From positions 1,426,001 to 1,490,000 of the forward strand of contig NZ_VTFG01000002.1 in assembly GCF_008692035.1 (NCBI RefSeq): DNA of 64,000 nucleotides, given 5' to 3'. This stretch comes from Pseudomonas marginalis. GTDB lineage: Bacteria > Pseudomonadota > Gammaproteobacteria > Pseudomonadales > Pseudomonadaceae. This document shows positions 25,898 through 34,438 of the stretch, piece by piece; the first letter of the stretch is position 1; each line of letters opens with the position of its first letter. The notes under the pieces are model-generated. The model was not told the DNA's origin. It saw only the letters and a list, made by a program, of their open reading frames with translations, and ran no database searches. Made by a program: the position numbers and the translations under genes.

Positions 25898-26856
25898 CCG
25901 ACAAACGCCTCGCGATCCTGCTTGAGCAGCGACAGCAACCAGACAAAATCGTCTGGAAGTGGCGATTCCCAGCTCATGCGCTTACCGCTCGTCGGATGGT
26001 CCAGCTCCAGGAAACGTGCATGCAAGGCCTGGCGCGGGAATGTCTTGAGCGATTCGACCATGGTCTGGCTCGCCGCAGGCGGAATGCGGAAGCGGCCGCC
26101 ATAGGCCGGATCGCCCACCAACGGGAAGTTGATGTGGGCCATATGCACGCGAATCTGGTGGGTACGACCAGTTTCCAGCTTGACCCGCACATGGGTGTGG
26201 GAACGGAAACGCTCCAGCACGCGGTAGTGGCTCACCGCCTGCTTGCCGCCTTCCATCACCGCCATACGCTGGCGCTGCTGGCCGTGGCGACCGATCGGGG
26301 CGTTGATCTTGCCACCCGCCACGACCACGCCGATCACGATGCACTCGTAGATACGGCTGACGCTACGGCTCTGCAATTGCGTAACCAGTTGCGTCTGCGC
26401 CTGAATGGTCTTGGCCACCACCATCAAGCCAGTGGTGTCCTTGTCCAGACGGTGCACGATGCCGCAACGCGGCACGTTGACGATGTCGGGGATGTGGTGC
26501 AACAGGGCATTGAGCAAGGTGCCATCAGCGTGCCCGGCCGCCGGGTGAACCACCAGGCCTGCGGGTTTGTTGATGACCAGGATGTCGTCGTCTTCATAGA
26601 CGATATCCAGCTCGATGTCCTGGGCGACCCATTCTCCCTGGGCTTCCTGCTCGGCAGTCAGCTCAAGAATCGCACCGCCATGGACTATGTCTCGCGGGCG
26701 GATAACCGCTCCATCCACAGTCAGGCGGCCGTCTTTGATCCAGGCGGAAAGGCGCGAGCGCGAGTGCTCAGCGAATAATTGTGCGGCGACTTGATCGAGG
26801 CGTTGGCCGCCCAATTCGGACGGCACCTCTGCGCGAAGTTCAATTTTATCGGACAT
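25894..26856 (-). CDS. rluD: 23S rRNA pseudouridine synthase RluD
   Basis: Makes pseudouridine 1911/1915/1917 in helix 69 of 23S rRNA. 320 residues with an N-terminal S4 domain (GQRLDQVAAQLFAEHSRSRL) and the RluA-type catalytic core containing HRLDKDTTGLMVVAK, whose Asp is the nucleophile. It is divergent from bamD and coupled to pgeF. The rluD/bamD divergent arrangement is conserved in gammaproteobacteria and separates RluD from RluC-type paralogues. Confidence 0.96.
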   Translation of the reverse strand: MSDKIELRAEVPSELGGQRLDQVAAQLFAEHSRSRLSAWIKDGRLTVDGAVIRPRDIVHGGAILELTAEQEAQGEWVAQDIELDIVYEDDDILVINKPAGLVVHPAAGHADGTLLNALLHHIPDIVNVPRCGIVHRLDKDTTGLMVVAKTIQAQTQLVTQLQSRSVSRIYECIVIGVVVAGGKINAPIGRHGQQRQRMAVMEGGKQAVSHYRVLERFRSHTHVRVKLETGRTHQIRVHMAHINFPLVGDPAYGGRFRIPPAASQTMVESLKTFPRQALHARFLELDHPTSGKRMSWESPLPDDFVWLLSLLKQDREAFVG

Positions 26857-27005
26857 GCTCAGACTAGGCGTGGCACAGCCTTTGGTTTCGGCTGCGCGCT
26901 TGTGGTTAAATACGGCGTCTTTTGCCCCGAGGCTTTCAACGGGGCGCTCATCATAACAGGACGGCCCCGCCCAAGACAGCGGCCGTCATAGGGACGCAAG
27001 CCGCC

Positions 27006-28031
27006 ATGCAAGTGAAACACCTGCTGCTGATCGCCATCCTCGCCATGACTGCTGCTTGCTCGTCAACAAAGGAAGTCGTCGACGAAAACCTGAGCGAAGT
27101 CGAGCTGTACCAACTGGCACAGAAAGACTTGGACAATAATAGCTACACCAGCGCCACAGCGAAGCTGAAGGCCCTGGAGTCGCGCTATCCGTTCGGGCGC
27201 TACGCCGACCAGGCCCAGCTTGAGCTGATCTACGCCAACTACAAGAACGCCGAGCCGGAGGCTGCCAAGTCCGCCGCCGAGCGCTTCATCCGCCTGCACC
27301 CGCAACACCCGAACGTGGACTACGCCTACTACATGAAGGGCCTGACCTCGTTCGACCAGGATGTTGGCCTGCTGGCGCGCTTCCTGCCGCTGGACATGAC
27401 CAAGCGAGACCCAGGCGCCGCTCGCGACTCCTACAACGAGTTCGCCCAGTTGACCAGCCGCTACCCAAACAGCCGCTACGCGCCGGACGCCAAGCAGCGC
27501 ATGATCTACCTGCGTAACCTGCTGGCTTCCTACGAAATCCATGTAGCCCACTACTACCTGACCCGCCAGGCGTATGTAGCTGCCGCCAACCGTGGTCGTT
27601 ATGTGGTGGAAAACTTCCAGGAAACCCCTTCCGTGGGTGACGGCCTGGCGGTGATGACCGAGGCTTACCAACGTCTGCACCTGGACGACCTGGCCAGCAC
27701 CAGCCTGGAAACCCTGAAGCTCAACTACCCTGATCACCCGAGCCTGAAAGACGGCCAGTTCGTGCCTCAGGTTGCCGAAGCGGACAACCGCTCGTGGCTG
27801 AGCAAGTACACCCTGGGCCTGATCGAGTCGCGGCCGCCGTTGCCGCCGGGCGAAACTCGCGCCAACCAGGACGTGATCAAGCAGTTCCAGGATGCCAAGG
27901 AAGCCATTCCTTCGGACCTCAAGCCGCACGATGAGAACGGCGACGTGATCGAAGAAGAAGAGCCGCAGGCCCTGGGCAACAACCAGGACCGCTCGTGGTT
28001 CAGCTACATGACCTTCGGTGTGTTCGACTGA
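27006..28031 (+). CDS. bamD: Outer membrane assembly lipoprotein BamD (ComL)
   Basis: Essential lipoprotein of the BAM complex that helps BamA insert beta-barrel proteins. 341 residues. The signal peptide ends in the lipobox TAAC with lipidated Cys18. TPR repeats follow (ELYQLAQKDLDNNSYTSA, FGRYADQAQLELIYANY). The C-terminal acidic extension (about 100 residues past the TPR region) is longer than the E. coli protein. The ATG at 27006 gives a perfect lipoprotein signal. A strong terminator follows. Confidence 0.96.
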   Translation: MQVKHLLLIAILAMTAACSSTKEVVDENLSEVELYQLAQKDLDNNSYTSATAKLKALESRYPFGRYADQAQLELIYANYKNAEPEAAKSAAERFIRLHPQHPNVDYAYYMKGLTSFDQDVGLLARFLPLDMTKRDPGAARDSYNEFAQLTSRYPNSRYAPDAKQRMIYLRNLLASYEIHVAHYYLTRQAYVAAANRGRYVVENFQETPSVGDGLAVMTEAYQRLHLDDLASTSLETLKLNYPDHPSLKDGQFVPQVAEADNRSWLSKYTLGLIESRPPLPPGETRANQDVIKQFQDAKEAIPSDLKPHDENGDVIEEEEPQALGNNQDRSWFSYMTFGVFD

Positions 28032-28049
28032 GCCTGTCGACGCAACGCA

Positions 28050-28077
28050 AAAAGGAGCCTTTCGGGGCTCCTTTTTT
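28050..28077 (+). terminator. bamD intrinsic terminator
   Basis: AAAAAGGAGCC, TTTC loop, GGCTCC and a run of T (28051-28077). It lies 19 bases after the bamD stop and can work on either strand. Confidence 0.93.
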
Positions 28078-28156
28078 ATGGGCAAGGATTATTGCGCTGT
28101 GCGCCTGCCACGTCCTTGGCTAAACTGGCGCATTCCTTATCGAGAAACCGCCCATC

Positions 28157-28390
28157 ATGCTTCGTCTTCTGTTCTGGATTGCCGTTATTGCTGCCGCGGT
28201 ATGGTTCTGGCGCAAATTCAAAAGCCCGACCGCCAGGCAGCAACGCACCAGCGAGCCCGGCGCTGCGTTGATGGTGCGCTGCGCACACTGCGGCGTGCAC
28301 TTGCCACAGGATCGCGCCCTGAGTTCGCACCAGGAGTGGTATTGCACCCAGGCGCATCTGGAGCAAGGACCGAAGTCTATCCAGCGTTGA
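28157..28390 (+). CDS. PP0621-family small membrane-anchored zinc-binding protein
   Basis: 77 residues: an N-terminal membrane helix (MLRLLFWIAVIAAAVWFW), then a soluble tail with CAHCGVHLP and a later WYC, plus histidines, consistent with a small zinc site. It resembles the conserved Pseudomonas PP0621 family. The 3' end overlaps the convergent thiO by 14 bases. In P. aeruginosa a similar gene adjoins the pilus sensor PilS, but here it is isolated. Function is unknown. Confidence 0.8.
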   Translation: MLRLLFWIAVIAAAVWFWRKFKSPTARQQRTSEPGAALMVRCAHCGVHLPQDRALSSHQEWYCTQAHLEQGPKSIQR

Positions 28391-29486
28391 TCCGACCTTC
28401 GGGGGCATAGGGTGCCGGATCGATGATCGGCGCACGCTCCAGTAGCAAATCGACAAATAACTGGCACGATGCCGGCGCCAGGACCAACCCGTTGCGGTAA
28501 TGCCCGCAGTTGAGCCACAGCCCGTTGAAGCCGGGTACCCGACCGATATAGGGGATCCCCTCCGGCGAGCCGGGCCGCAAGCCGGCCCAATGCCCCACCA
28601 CTTCGGCGTCGGCCAGGGCGGGAATCAGTTCCACAGCCGAAGCCTTGAGGCTTTCCAGCGCGGTGTCGGTTGGCGTCTTGTCGAACCCCTCATGTTCCAG
28701 CGTGCTGCCGATGAGGATGTGCCCATCGCGCCGAGGGATCGCATAACGCCCTTTGGCCAGGACCATGCTCGACAGGAAGTCCGACGCGCATTTGTACAAA
28801 ATCATCTGCCCCTTGACCGGCTCTACCGGCAGCGCCAAGCCCAGTGTGCCGAGCAACTCGCCGCTCCACGCCCCCGCGGCAAGCACCACCTGATCCCCCA
28901 GAATCGGCCCCTCTGCCGTATCCACGCCCACTACGTTGCCGCCATCCAGAACAAAACCGGTCACTGCGCACTGTTCGTGAACGGTCACGGCAGGCAGGGC
29001 CAATAGCGCGGCCTTCAGGGATTTGACCAGGCGCGGGTTGCGCACGTTGGCCACGTTGGCCATATAGATCGCCTGGGAATACCCGCCACCCAAGACAGGA
29101 ACCGCATCATGGGCGGCAGACACATCGACCTTGCTCAAAGGCCGCCCTTCACGAGCAGCCCAGTCCAGCGCCTCGGCTTCATCGTCCAGGTCCAGCCAGT
29201 ACAACCCCGTGGTATGGACCTCCGGATCGACACCGGTAGCGGCAAACAGCCGCTCAGCCAGTTGCGGATAAAAATCCTGGGACCAATGGGCCAACGCTGT
29301 GACCGCCGGGCTATAGCGCCACGGATACAGTGGCGAAACAATGCCTCCGCCCGCCCATGACGACTCCTGCCCCACACCGGCACGCTCCAGCAGGATCACA
29401 GCCTGCCCCTGGGTTGCCAGATTGAACGCCGTCAACAAGCCGATGACTCCGCCACCGACAATCACCACTTGCTGTTGCTTAGCCAT
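28377..29486 (-). CDS. thiO: Glycine oxidase ThiO
   Basis: FAD enzyme that oxidises glycine to iminoacetate for the thiazole moiety of thiamine. 369 residues with an N-terminal FAD-binding motif VVIVGGGVIGLLTAFNLA, the GxGQESSWAGGGI segment typical of ThiO, and the C-terminal GLRPGSPEGIPYIGR and GHYRNGLVLAPAS. The ATG at 29486 is chosen since the Rossmann motif follows directly; 29489 is equally possible. It follows pilE by 62 bases on the same strand. Confidence 0.94.
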   Translation of the reverse strand: MAKQQQVVIVGGGVIGLLTAFNLATQGQAVILLERAGVGQESSWAGGGIVSPLYPWRYSPAVTALAHWSQDFYPQLAERLFAATGVDPEVHTTGLYWLDLDDEAEALDWAAREGRPLSKVDVSAAHDAVPVLGGGYSQAIYMANVANVRNPRLVKSLKAALLALPAVTVHEQCAVTGFVLDGGNVVGVDTAEGPILGDQVVLAAGAWSGELLGTLGLALPVEPVKGQMILYKCASDFLSSMVLAKGRYAIPRRDGHILIGSTLEHEGFDKTPTDTALESLKASAVELIPALADAEVVGHWAGLRPGSPEGIPYIGRVPGFNGLWLNCGHYRNGLVLAPASCQLFVDLLLERAPIIDPAPYAPEGRINAG

Positions 29487-29548
29487 CATTTGATCCAGTC
29501 GATAAATAGGAATAAACGCGCCCGGCGCCCAATCATCCAGCACCCTCA

Positions 29549-29950
29549 TCATTGCCCCCAGCATGTCTGGCGCGACATTTCAGGTGCCGCCCCCGGATTG
29601 CCACGCGCACCGCTGCTGTCCAGGCTGAAGTCACCGCAAGGGTCGCCGGCCATCAACGAATCGGCGCCCGGTGTAGCAACCAGGTAGAAATCCTGAGGGT
29701 TCAACGCTGCGGTGATTCTATAGCGATCATTGCCCGTACTGACGCCGCTTGCGTCAATAAAAGTGCCGTTCCTCATATGAAACCGCTCCAGGTGCTGAGC
29801 CTGCTCGGTCAACAGCGCGACGATTTCCGCGCGATAGACCTTTTTCACATGGCCGGTGTACCCGGGGTAAGCGATTCCGGCCAGAAACGCGATGATCGCC
29901 ACGGCGATCAATAGCTCGATCAGGGTAAAACCCTGGCTGTCCATGCCCAT
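29549..29950 (-). CDS. pilE: Minor type IV pilin PilE
   Basis: 133-residue prepilin-like protein with leader MGMDSQG, then FTLIELLIAVAIIAFLAGIAYPGY, Glu5 and YPGY, typical of PilE minor pilins. Two cysteines near the C-terminus (DPCGDF and QTCWG) can form a disulfide. AGGAG lies seven bases before the ATG at 29950. It is 11 bases after pilX. The last gene of the pilV-W-X-E set, it is followed by thiO. Confidence 0.9.
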   Translation of the reverse strand: MGMDSQGFTLIELLIAVAIIAFLAGIAYPGYTGHVKKVYRAEIVALLTEQAQHLERFHMRNGTFIDASGVSTGNDRYRITAALNPQDFYLVATPGADSLMAGDPCGDFSLDSSGARGNPGAAPEMSRQTCWGQ

Positions 29951-29961
29951 TCCATTGCTCC

Positions 29962-30492
29962 TTATTGAAGTTGCCGCCACGAAACCCGCCGAAACCGCGA
30001 GCCGCTCTCGTCCTCCACCCGCGCATATACGCTCTCCAATACGGTGCGCGATTGACCACTGAGCCCGACCGCTGTTACCCGGTACAACGTCGCCAGGGCT
30101 TGCGGCGGCACATGCGGCAGCCCTGCACCAGGCCCCAGGGACTGAATACCGTACAGCCCACCCTTGATGGCAACCCAGTTAACCGATGACACAGGATGGG
30201 GACCGGCACCCACCACCGAAAACGCTTCATCCGGTGGCCCGCAGGCAGCGATCGACTGGCACTGCGGCAAGGCCGCGCCCTTTCGCCTCACACCTTGCTC
30301 GCCCAGCCTCAAACCACTTTCTGCGGTTTGCAGCGACTGGTTGCGGTGCCACAGGCTACCGGTGATCTTTTGCTGGGTGACCGCCCCCTGTATCGAAGAC
30401 AGGCCGATCAACGACAACAGCAGCAAAAATACCAGGCTTATCAGCAGAACCATCCCCCCCTGCCGCGAAGAAACACCCCCAGCAAACACCAT
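29962..30492 (-). CDS. pilX: Minor type IV pilin PilX
   Basis: 176-residue protein with an N-terminal hydrophobic helix (GGMVLLISLVFLLLLSLIGLSS) and the following TQQKITGSLWHRNQSLQTAESGLR segment typical of PilX. As in other PilX proteins the leader is short on basic residues and lacks Glu5 (GMVLLIS). Two cysteines sit in the middle. The ATG at 30492 is chosen because it clears the pilW stop at 30500 by seven bases. In P. aeruginosa pilY1 follows pilX; here pilE does. Confidence 0.88.
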   Translation of the reverse strand: MVFAGGVSSRQGGMVLLISLVFLLLLSLIGLSSIQGAVTQQKITGSLWHRNQSLQTAESGLRLGEQGVRRKGAALPQCQSIAACGPPDEAFSVVGAGPHPVSSVNWVAIKGGLYGIQSLGPGAGLPHVPPQALATLYRVTAVGLSGQSRTVLESVYARVEDESGSRFRRVSWRQLQ

Positions 30493-30499
30493 GGTCGCC

Positions 30500-31201
30500 C
30501 TAGCCCACACGGTTTCGCAGCGCCGCCACGACGCTGTAGGTTTGATCTTTTACCCGCCCCGTCGGGTCTTGCAGCGTCATGCGGATGCGCACACTGCGGA
30601 TCAAGGATTCATCGGTCGGGATAGCGTCATAACGCACAACCCGAACTGACGCCGGGCTGGCAGCCACGCCGAAACTGACATCGAAAGCCCGTACGTTATC
30701 CACCAACACAGCCCTGGCCGGCGAGGAAAGCGTGCTGACCTTCAACTGGCCCACCTCGAAGGTGTAGGTCAGTTGCCGAATCGCAAAACGAATCTGCCCG
30801 GGAGCAGGCGCAGGTGAGCTGCCTGAATAGGCTTGGGCGCCAGCAGTGCAGTCGGAGAGCACCGTCCAGTCAGGCCTGCCGCCGCCCACATCGGCAGTGA
30901 CCAGCGTCAGCGACTTTGAACTGCCCCCGGCATTCCAGCTGACCGGCCTTTCAAAGGCTGGCGGGGCATTCTCGATAAAGGCCGGCGCCAAACAGCCAAA
31001 CATGCCCGCCTGGCGAATGTCCCGGATCATCTTGCCGAGCACAAACCGCGCATCATCCTGCAGCAACATGGCCGCCTGCTGGCTGGCGTGGGTCGCTCGG
31101 GAATTGATCAGCACCTGGCTCCCGCCAAGCACCAGCACCAAACCGACGGCCAGGGCCAGCAACAATTCCACCAGGCTGAAACCTCTAACCCGATGCCTCA
31201 T
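30500..31201 (-). CDS. pilW: Minor type IV pilin PilW
   Basis: 233-residue minor pilin. The leader RHRVRG is followed by FSLVELLLALAVGLVLVLGG with Glu5, and then SQQAAMLLQDDARFVLGKMIRDIRQAGMFGC, a strong PilW signature. The ATG overlaps the pilV stop (ATGA). It contributes to the tip complex that primes pilus assembly. Confidence 0.92.
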   Translation of the reverse strand: MRHRVRGFSLVELLLALAVGLVLVLGGSQVLINSRATHASQQAAMLLQDDARFVLGKMIRDIRQAGMFGCLAPAFIENAPPAFERPVSWNAGGSSKSLTLVTADVGGGRPDWTVLSDCTAGAQAYSGSSPAPAPGQIRFAIRQLTYTFEVGQLKVSTLSSPARAVLVDNVRAFDVSFGVAASPASVRVVRYDAIPTDESLIRSVRIRMTLQDPTGRVKDQTYSVVAALRNRVG

Positions 31202-31695
31202 TGCATCACCCCCGGCTCATTGTCGATGCGACTGGTCAGGGTGAAGGTTTCCCGCGCGCCAGGCGTGTTTGCACCCCGGCTGTCATCCCAACTGATACTG
31301 ACAGTCACTTCATCTGCACTGACCGCCACGGAGCCTTTGCCGCTCTCCCCGGCAAAACCGCGAATATTGGCCTCGAAATCATGCAGGTCCACGTCACGCA
31401 CGCTGGTGGTCGCGGTACTGGCCGGCGCTCGAGCGCCACGACGCAACGAATAGTCGGCACCGGAATTGGCACGGATTCGGTCGAGCATATCGTAGGCGAT
31501 GAAACTGGCCTGGCTGGTCATCCTCGAACTGTCGGTGTACTTGAGGGCGTTGAGCTGCAGCATCACTGCACCTAACAGCCCGACGGCGAGAATCAGCACC
31601 GCCACCAGCACTTCAATCAATGTCATGCCGATTTGGCACCGAGGAAAAGTCAGGAAGAAACAGGTTTTCAGGCAGGCAGGCATTACCGTCGTCAT
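31198..31695 (-). CDS. pilV: Minor type IV pilin PilV
   Basis: Minor pilin with GMTLIEVLVAVLILAVGLLG after a basic leader. It is coupled to pilW by an ATGA overlap. The start is uncertain: ATG at 31695 or 31683 gives a leader of about 20 residues, longer than usual, and no strong ribosome site is visible. The soluble region contains DSSRMTSQASFIAYDMLDRIRAN, typical of PilV. Confidence 0.88.
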   Translation of the reverse strand: MTTVMPACLKTCFFLTFPRCQIGMTLIEVLVAVLILAVGLLGAVMLQLNALKYTDSSRMTSQASFIAYDMLDRIRANSGADYSLRRGARAPASTATTSVRDVDLHDFEANIRGFAGESGKGSVAVSADEVTVSISWDDSRGANTPGARETFTLTSRIDNEPGVMQ

Positions 31696-31886
31696 CCGTG
31701 TCGAGGGCCGAAAAAAGCAGGAAAACCCTGCTGTGCCCCCCAAGACTAGCGTCGGTTTTTCGCCGGCGCTGGCTACGGAACAAAGGGAAATACTTTGGAC
31801 ATAAAGGCCATCATTCGACACTCCGAGCCGGACGCTATACCTATGTCTCAACCCTGTATGTACACACGCCCACGGAGGGACGGCCT

Positions 31887-32468
31887 ATGGAGCAACGAGG
31901 TTTCACCCTGATCGAACTGCTGCTCGGACTGATCGTGAGCGGCATCCTGGCGCATCTGGCTACGCCCAGTTTCACCAGCCTGCTGGAATCACAGCAGCGA
32001 CAAAGCGCGGCGCAATCACTGACAAACGGATTTCGCTTCGCACGCACTGAAGCCATCACGCGTAACCGCGCGGTGGTCATCCACGCACTGGACGATGACT
32101 GGAGCCGGGGTTGGCGGGTCGTGCTGGATGTAAGCGGGCGTGGCCATCTGGACGACGACAACCCGGTGTTACTGGAGCGCCAGGGCAGTGGACGGGGGCC
32201 GATCGTCGGGAATGGACCGGTCAAAAGCCAGGTACGCTTCAGCGGATTGGGCGAGCCGGTATTTGCTGGGGGAGGTTTTCGTGCCGGCACTGTACATACA
32301 TGCGCCACGGACTCGGTACAGAGCCTGTACCAGGTAGTGCTGGCGCCCAGTGGGCGCATCAGCCTGCGCAGCGATAGAGCCGAACAGGCGTTGTGCCGAA
32401 GTTACTCCGGCACCCTGGCATTCAGAGCAGCGAGCGAACCCGCAGCTCCTTGGGCATGGAGAAAGTGA
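31887..32468 (+). CDS. FimT/GspH-like minor pilin
   Basis: 193-residue pseudopilin. Leader MEQRG, then FTLIELLLGLIVSGILAHLATPSF with Glu5, and the downstream QSAAQSLTNGFRFARTEAITRNRAVVIH typical of GspH/FimT/FimU. GGAGGG lies seven bases before the ATG at 31887. It is read divergently from pilV-W-X-E, whereas P. aeruginosa fimU heads that operon; FimT and FimU cannot be told apart here. The last 47 bases overlap ispH. Confidence 0.88.
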   Translation: MEQRGFTLIELLLGLIVSGILAHLATPSFTSLLESQQRQSAAQSLTNGFRFARTEAITRNRAVVIHALDDDWSRGWRVVLDVSGRGHLDDDNPVLLERQGSGRGPIVGNGPVKSQVRFSGLGEPVFAGGGFRAGTVHTCATDSVQSLYQVVLAPSGRISLRSDRAEQALCRSYSGTLAFRAASEPAAPWAWRK

Positions 32469-33369
32469 TGTTCTCTTCACGACCGGCCAACTCATCGGCG
32501 CCCGTAGCCCCCCATGCATGCAACTGCTGGATGACGCCGCGCACCAGGACTTCCGGGGCCGAAGCGCCCGCCGTGATGCCAATACGCTCGACACCATCGA
32601 ACCAGCTGCGCTGCATATCTTCAGCACCGTCGATCAGGTACGCCGGTGTCGCCATGCGTTCGGCCAATTCGCGCAGGCGGTTGGAATTGGAGCTGTTAGG
32701 GCTGCCGACCACCAGCACTACATCGCATTCATCGGCCAACTGTTTGACTGCATCCTGGCGGTTTTGGGTGGCGTAGCAGATGTCGTCCTTGCGTGGCCCA
32801 CCAATGGCCGGGAAGCGGCTGCGCAGCGCGTCGATGACGCGGCTGGTGTCGTCCATGGACAAGGTGGTCTGGGTCACGAACGCCAAACGCTCAGGGTTGT
32901 GAACCTGCAAGCTGGCGACGTCTTTTTCGTCTTCCACAAGGTAGATGGCGCCACCATTGCTGCCGTCGTATTGGCCCATGGTGCCTTCGACTTCCGGGTG
33001 GCCGGCATGGCCAATCAGGATGCATTCGCGACCATCACGGCTGTAGCGCGCGACTTCGATATGTACCTTGGTGACCAGCGGACAGGTGGCGTCGAATACT
33101 TTCAGGCCACGGCCAGCCGCTTCGGTACGCACTGCCTGGGAAACACCGTGGGCGCTGAAGATAACGATAACGTCGTCCGGCACCTGCTCCAGTTCTTCGA
33201 CAAAGATGGCTCCACGTGCGCGCAGGTCTTCGACCACGAACTTGTTATGGACGACCTCATGGCGCACATAGATCGGCGGCCCGAAGACTTCCAGGGCGCG
33301 GTTGACGATTTCGATCGCCCGGTCCACGCCGGCGCAGAAGCCACGGGGGTTGGCGAGTTTGATTTGCAT
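32422..33369 (-). CDS. ispH: 4-hydroxy-3-methylbut-2-enyl diphosphate reductase
   Basis: Last step of the MEP isoprenoid pathway: reduces HMBPP to IPP and DMAPP with a [4Fe-4S] cluster. 315 residues with three cluster cysteines (GFCAGV, ATCPLV, DICYATQ) and the TQTTLS and SPNSSNSNRL motifs. The ATG at 33369 starts MQIKLANPRGFCAGV. It is the last gene of the ileS-lspA-fkpB-ispH run, although a REP-like palindrome separates it from fkpB. Confidence 0.97.
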   Translation of the reverse strand: MQIKLANPRGFCAGVDRAIEIVNRALEVFGPPIYVRHEVVHNKFVVEDLRARGAIFVEELEQVPDDVIVIFSAHGVSQAVRTEAAGRGLKVFDATCPLVTKVHIEVARYSRDGRECILIGHAGHPEVEGTMGQYDGSNGGAIYLVEDEKDVASLQVHNPERLAFVTQTTLSMDDTSRVIDALRSRFPAIGGPRKDDICYATQNRQDAVKQLADECDVVLVVGSPNSSNSNRLRELAERMATPAYLIDGAEDMQRSWFDGVERIGITAGASAPEVLVRGVIQQLHAWGATGADELAGREENITFSMPKELRVRSLL

Positions 33370-33433
33370 GCTGTGCCTCGTGTCTGGCGCTTGGGCCAGA
33401 GTTGATGCTACTGAACTGACAATGGCGACCAAA

Positions 33434-33464
33434 GGCGGGAGCGGGCTTGCCCCCTCCCACATTT
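33434..33464. repeat. REP palindrome between fkpB and ispH
   Basis: GGCGGGAGCGGGCTTGCCCCCTCCCACATTT forms an imperfect hairpin of the REP type also seen at 21641 and 44464. It lies 15 bases after the fkpB stop and could reduce read-through into ispH. Confidence 0.75.
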
Positions 33465-33480
33465 TAGCTCGGGGCGTTGA

Positions 33481-33933
33481 TCAAAGAGCTTTAACGTCGA
33501 TGATTTCAACGTCGAACGTCAAGGTTTTACCGGCCAACGGGTGGTTGAAGTCGATAGTTACCTGCGCGTCATCGAAGGTTTTGACCACACCGGGCAGCTC
33601 GGTATTCGCCGCATCGTTGAAGATCACCAGCAAGCCTTCCGACAGATCCATGTCCTGGAACTGCGAACGCGGGATGATCTGCAGGTTTTGCGGGTTGGGC
33701 TGGCCAAAGGCGTTTTCCGGCAGGATCTGCAGGGTGCGCTTGTCGCCGGCCTTGAAACCGAACAGGGCCGCTTCAAAACCCGGTAACAGGTTGCCGTCGC
33801 CGACCTTGAAGGTCGCCGGGGCTTTGTCGAACGTGCTGTCGACCGTGTCGCCATTCTCCAGGCGCAGTGCGAAATGCAAGGTGACTTCCGTGTTCTGGCC
33901 GATGCGTTGCTCAGCCAATACCTGATCAGTCAT
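33481..33933 (-). CDS. fkpB: FKBP-type peptidyl-prolyl cis-trans isomerase FkpB (SlpA)
   Basis: 150-residue cytoplasmic prolyl isomerase with an inserted IF domain. The start runs VLAEQRIGQNTEVTLHFALRLENGD, with FKVGDGNLLPGFEAALFG in the core and DFNHPLAGKTLTFDVEI at the end, as in SlpA/FkpB. The ATG at 33933 overlaps the lspA stop by eight bases. The lspA-fkpB-ispH order is widely conserved. Confidence 0.94.
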   Translation of the reverse strand: MTDQVLAEQRIGQNTEVTLHFALRLENGDTVDSTFDKAPATFKVGDGNLLPGFEAALFGFKAGDKRTLQILPENAFGQPNPQNLQIIPRSQFQDMDLSEGLLVIFNDAANTELPGVVKTFDDAQVTIDFNHPLAGKTLTFDVEIIDVKAL

Positions 33934-34438
33934 TGACGGTCTCTCCGGTTTTCTTACTTTTGAACATGTCCAGCGCCAGCATGATTGCACCGACGGTGAT
34001 GGCGCTGTCGGCAAAATTGAACGCCGGGAAGTAATGGCGGTTCTGCCAATGCACCAGGATGAAGTCGATCACATGGCCCAGGGCTATACGGTCGTACAGG
34101 TTGCCCAGGGCGCCGCCCAACACCAGGGCCAAGGCGATGGCCAGCCAGGTGTCATCGCGACCCAGGCGCTTGAGCCAGACCACGAGCACCGCACTGACCA
34201 CCACCGCGATCAGGGCGAACAGCCAGCGCTGCCAGCCGCCACCGTCAGCCAGGAAGCTGAAAGCGGCGCCAGTGTTGTAGGCCAGGGTCCAGCTGAAGTA
34301 ATCCGGGATCACCACGATTTGCTGGAACATTTCCAGGGAGCCCTCGAAATGAGCCTTGCTGACCTGGTCGATGACCAGGACCAGCACACTCAGTACGAGC
34401 CAGCCCAGGCGTCCGAAACGACTGGCTGCATTAGGCAT
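33926..34438 (-). CDS. lspA: Lipoprotein signal peptidase (signal peptidase II)
   Basis: Inner-membrane aspartyl protease that removes prolipoprotein signal peptides after diacylglyceryl transfer. 170 residues and four membrane segments. Catalytic aspartates lie in GGALGNLYDRI and FNFADSAITVG. The start overlaps the ileS stop by eight bases. Confidence 0.97.
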   Translation of the reverse strand: MPNAASRFGRLGWLVLSVLVLVIDQVSKAHFEGSLEMFQQIVVIPDYFSWTLAYNTGAAFSFLADGGGWQRWLFALIAVVVSAVLVVWLKRLGRDDTWLAIALALVLGGALGNLYDRIALGHVIDFILVHWQNRHYFPAFNFADSAITVGAIMLALDMFKSKKTGETVND

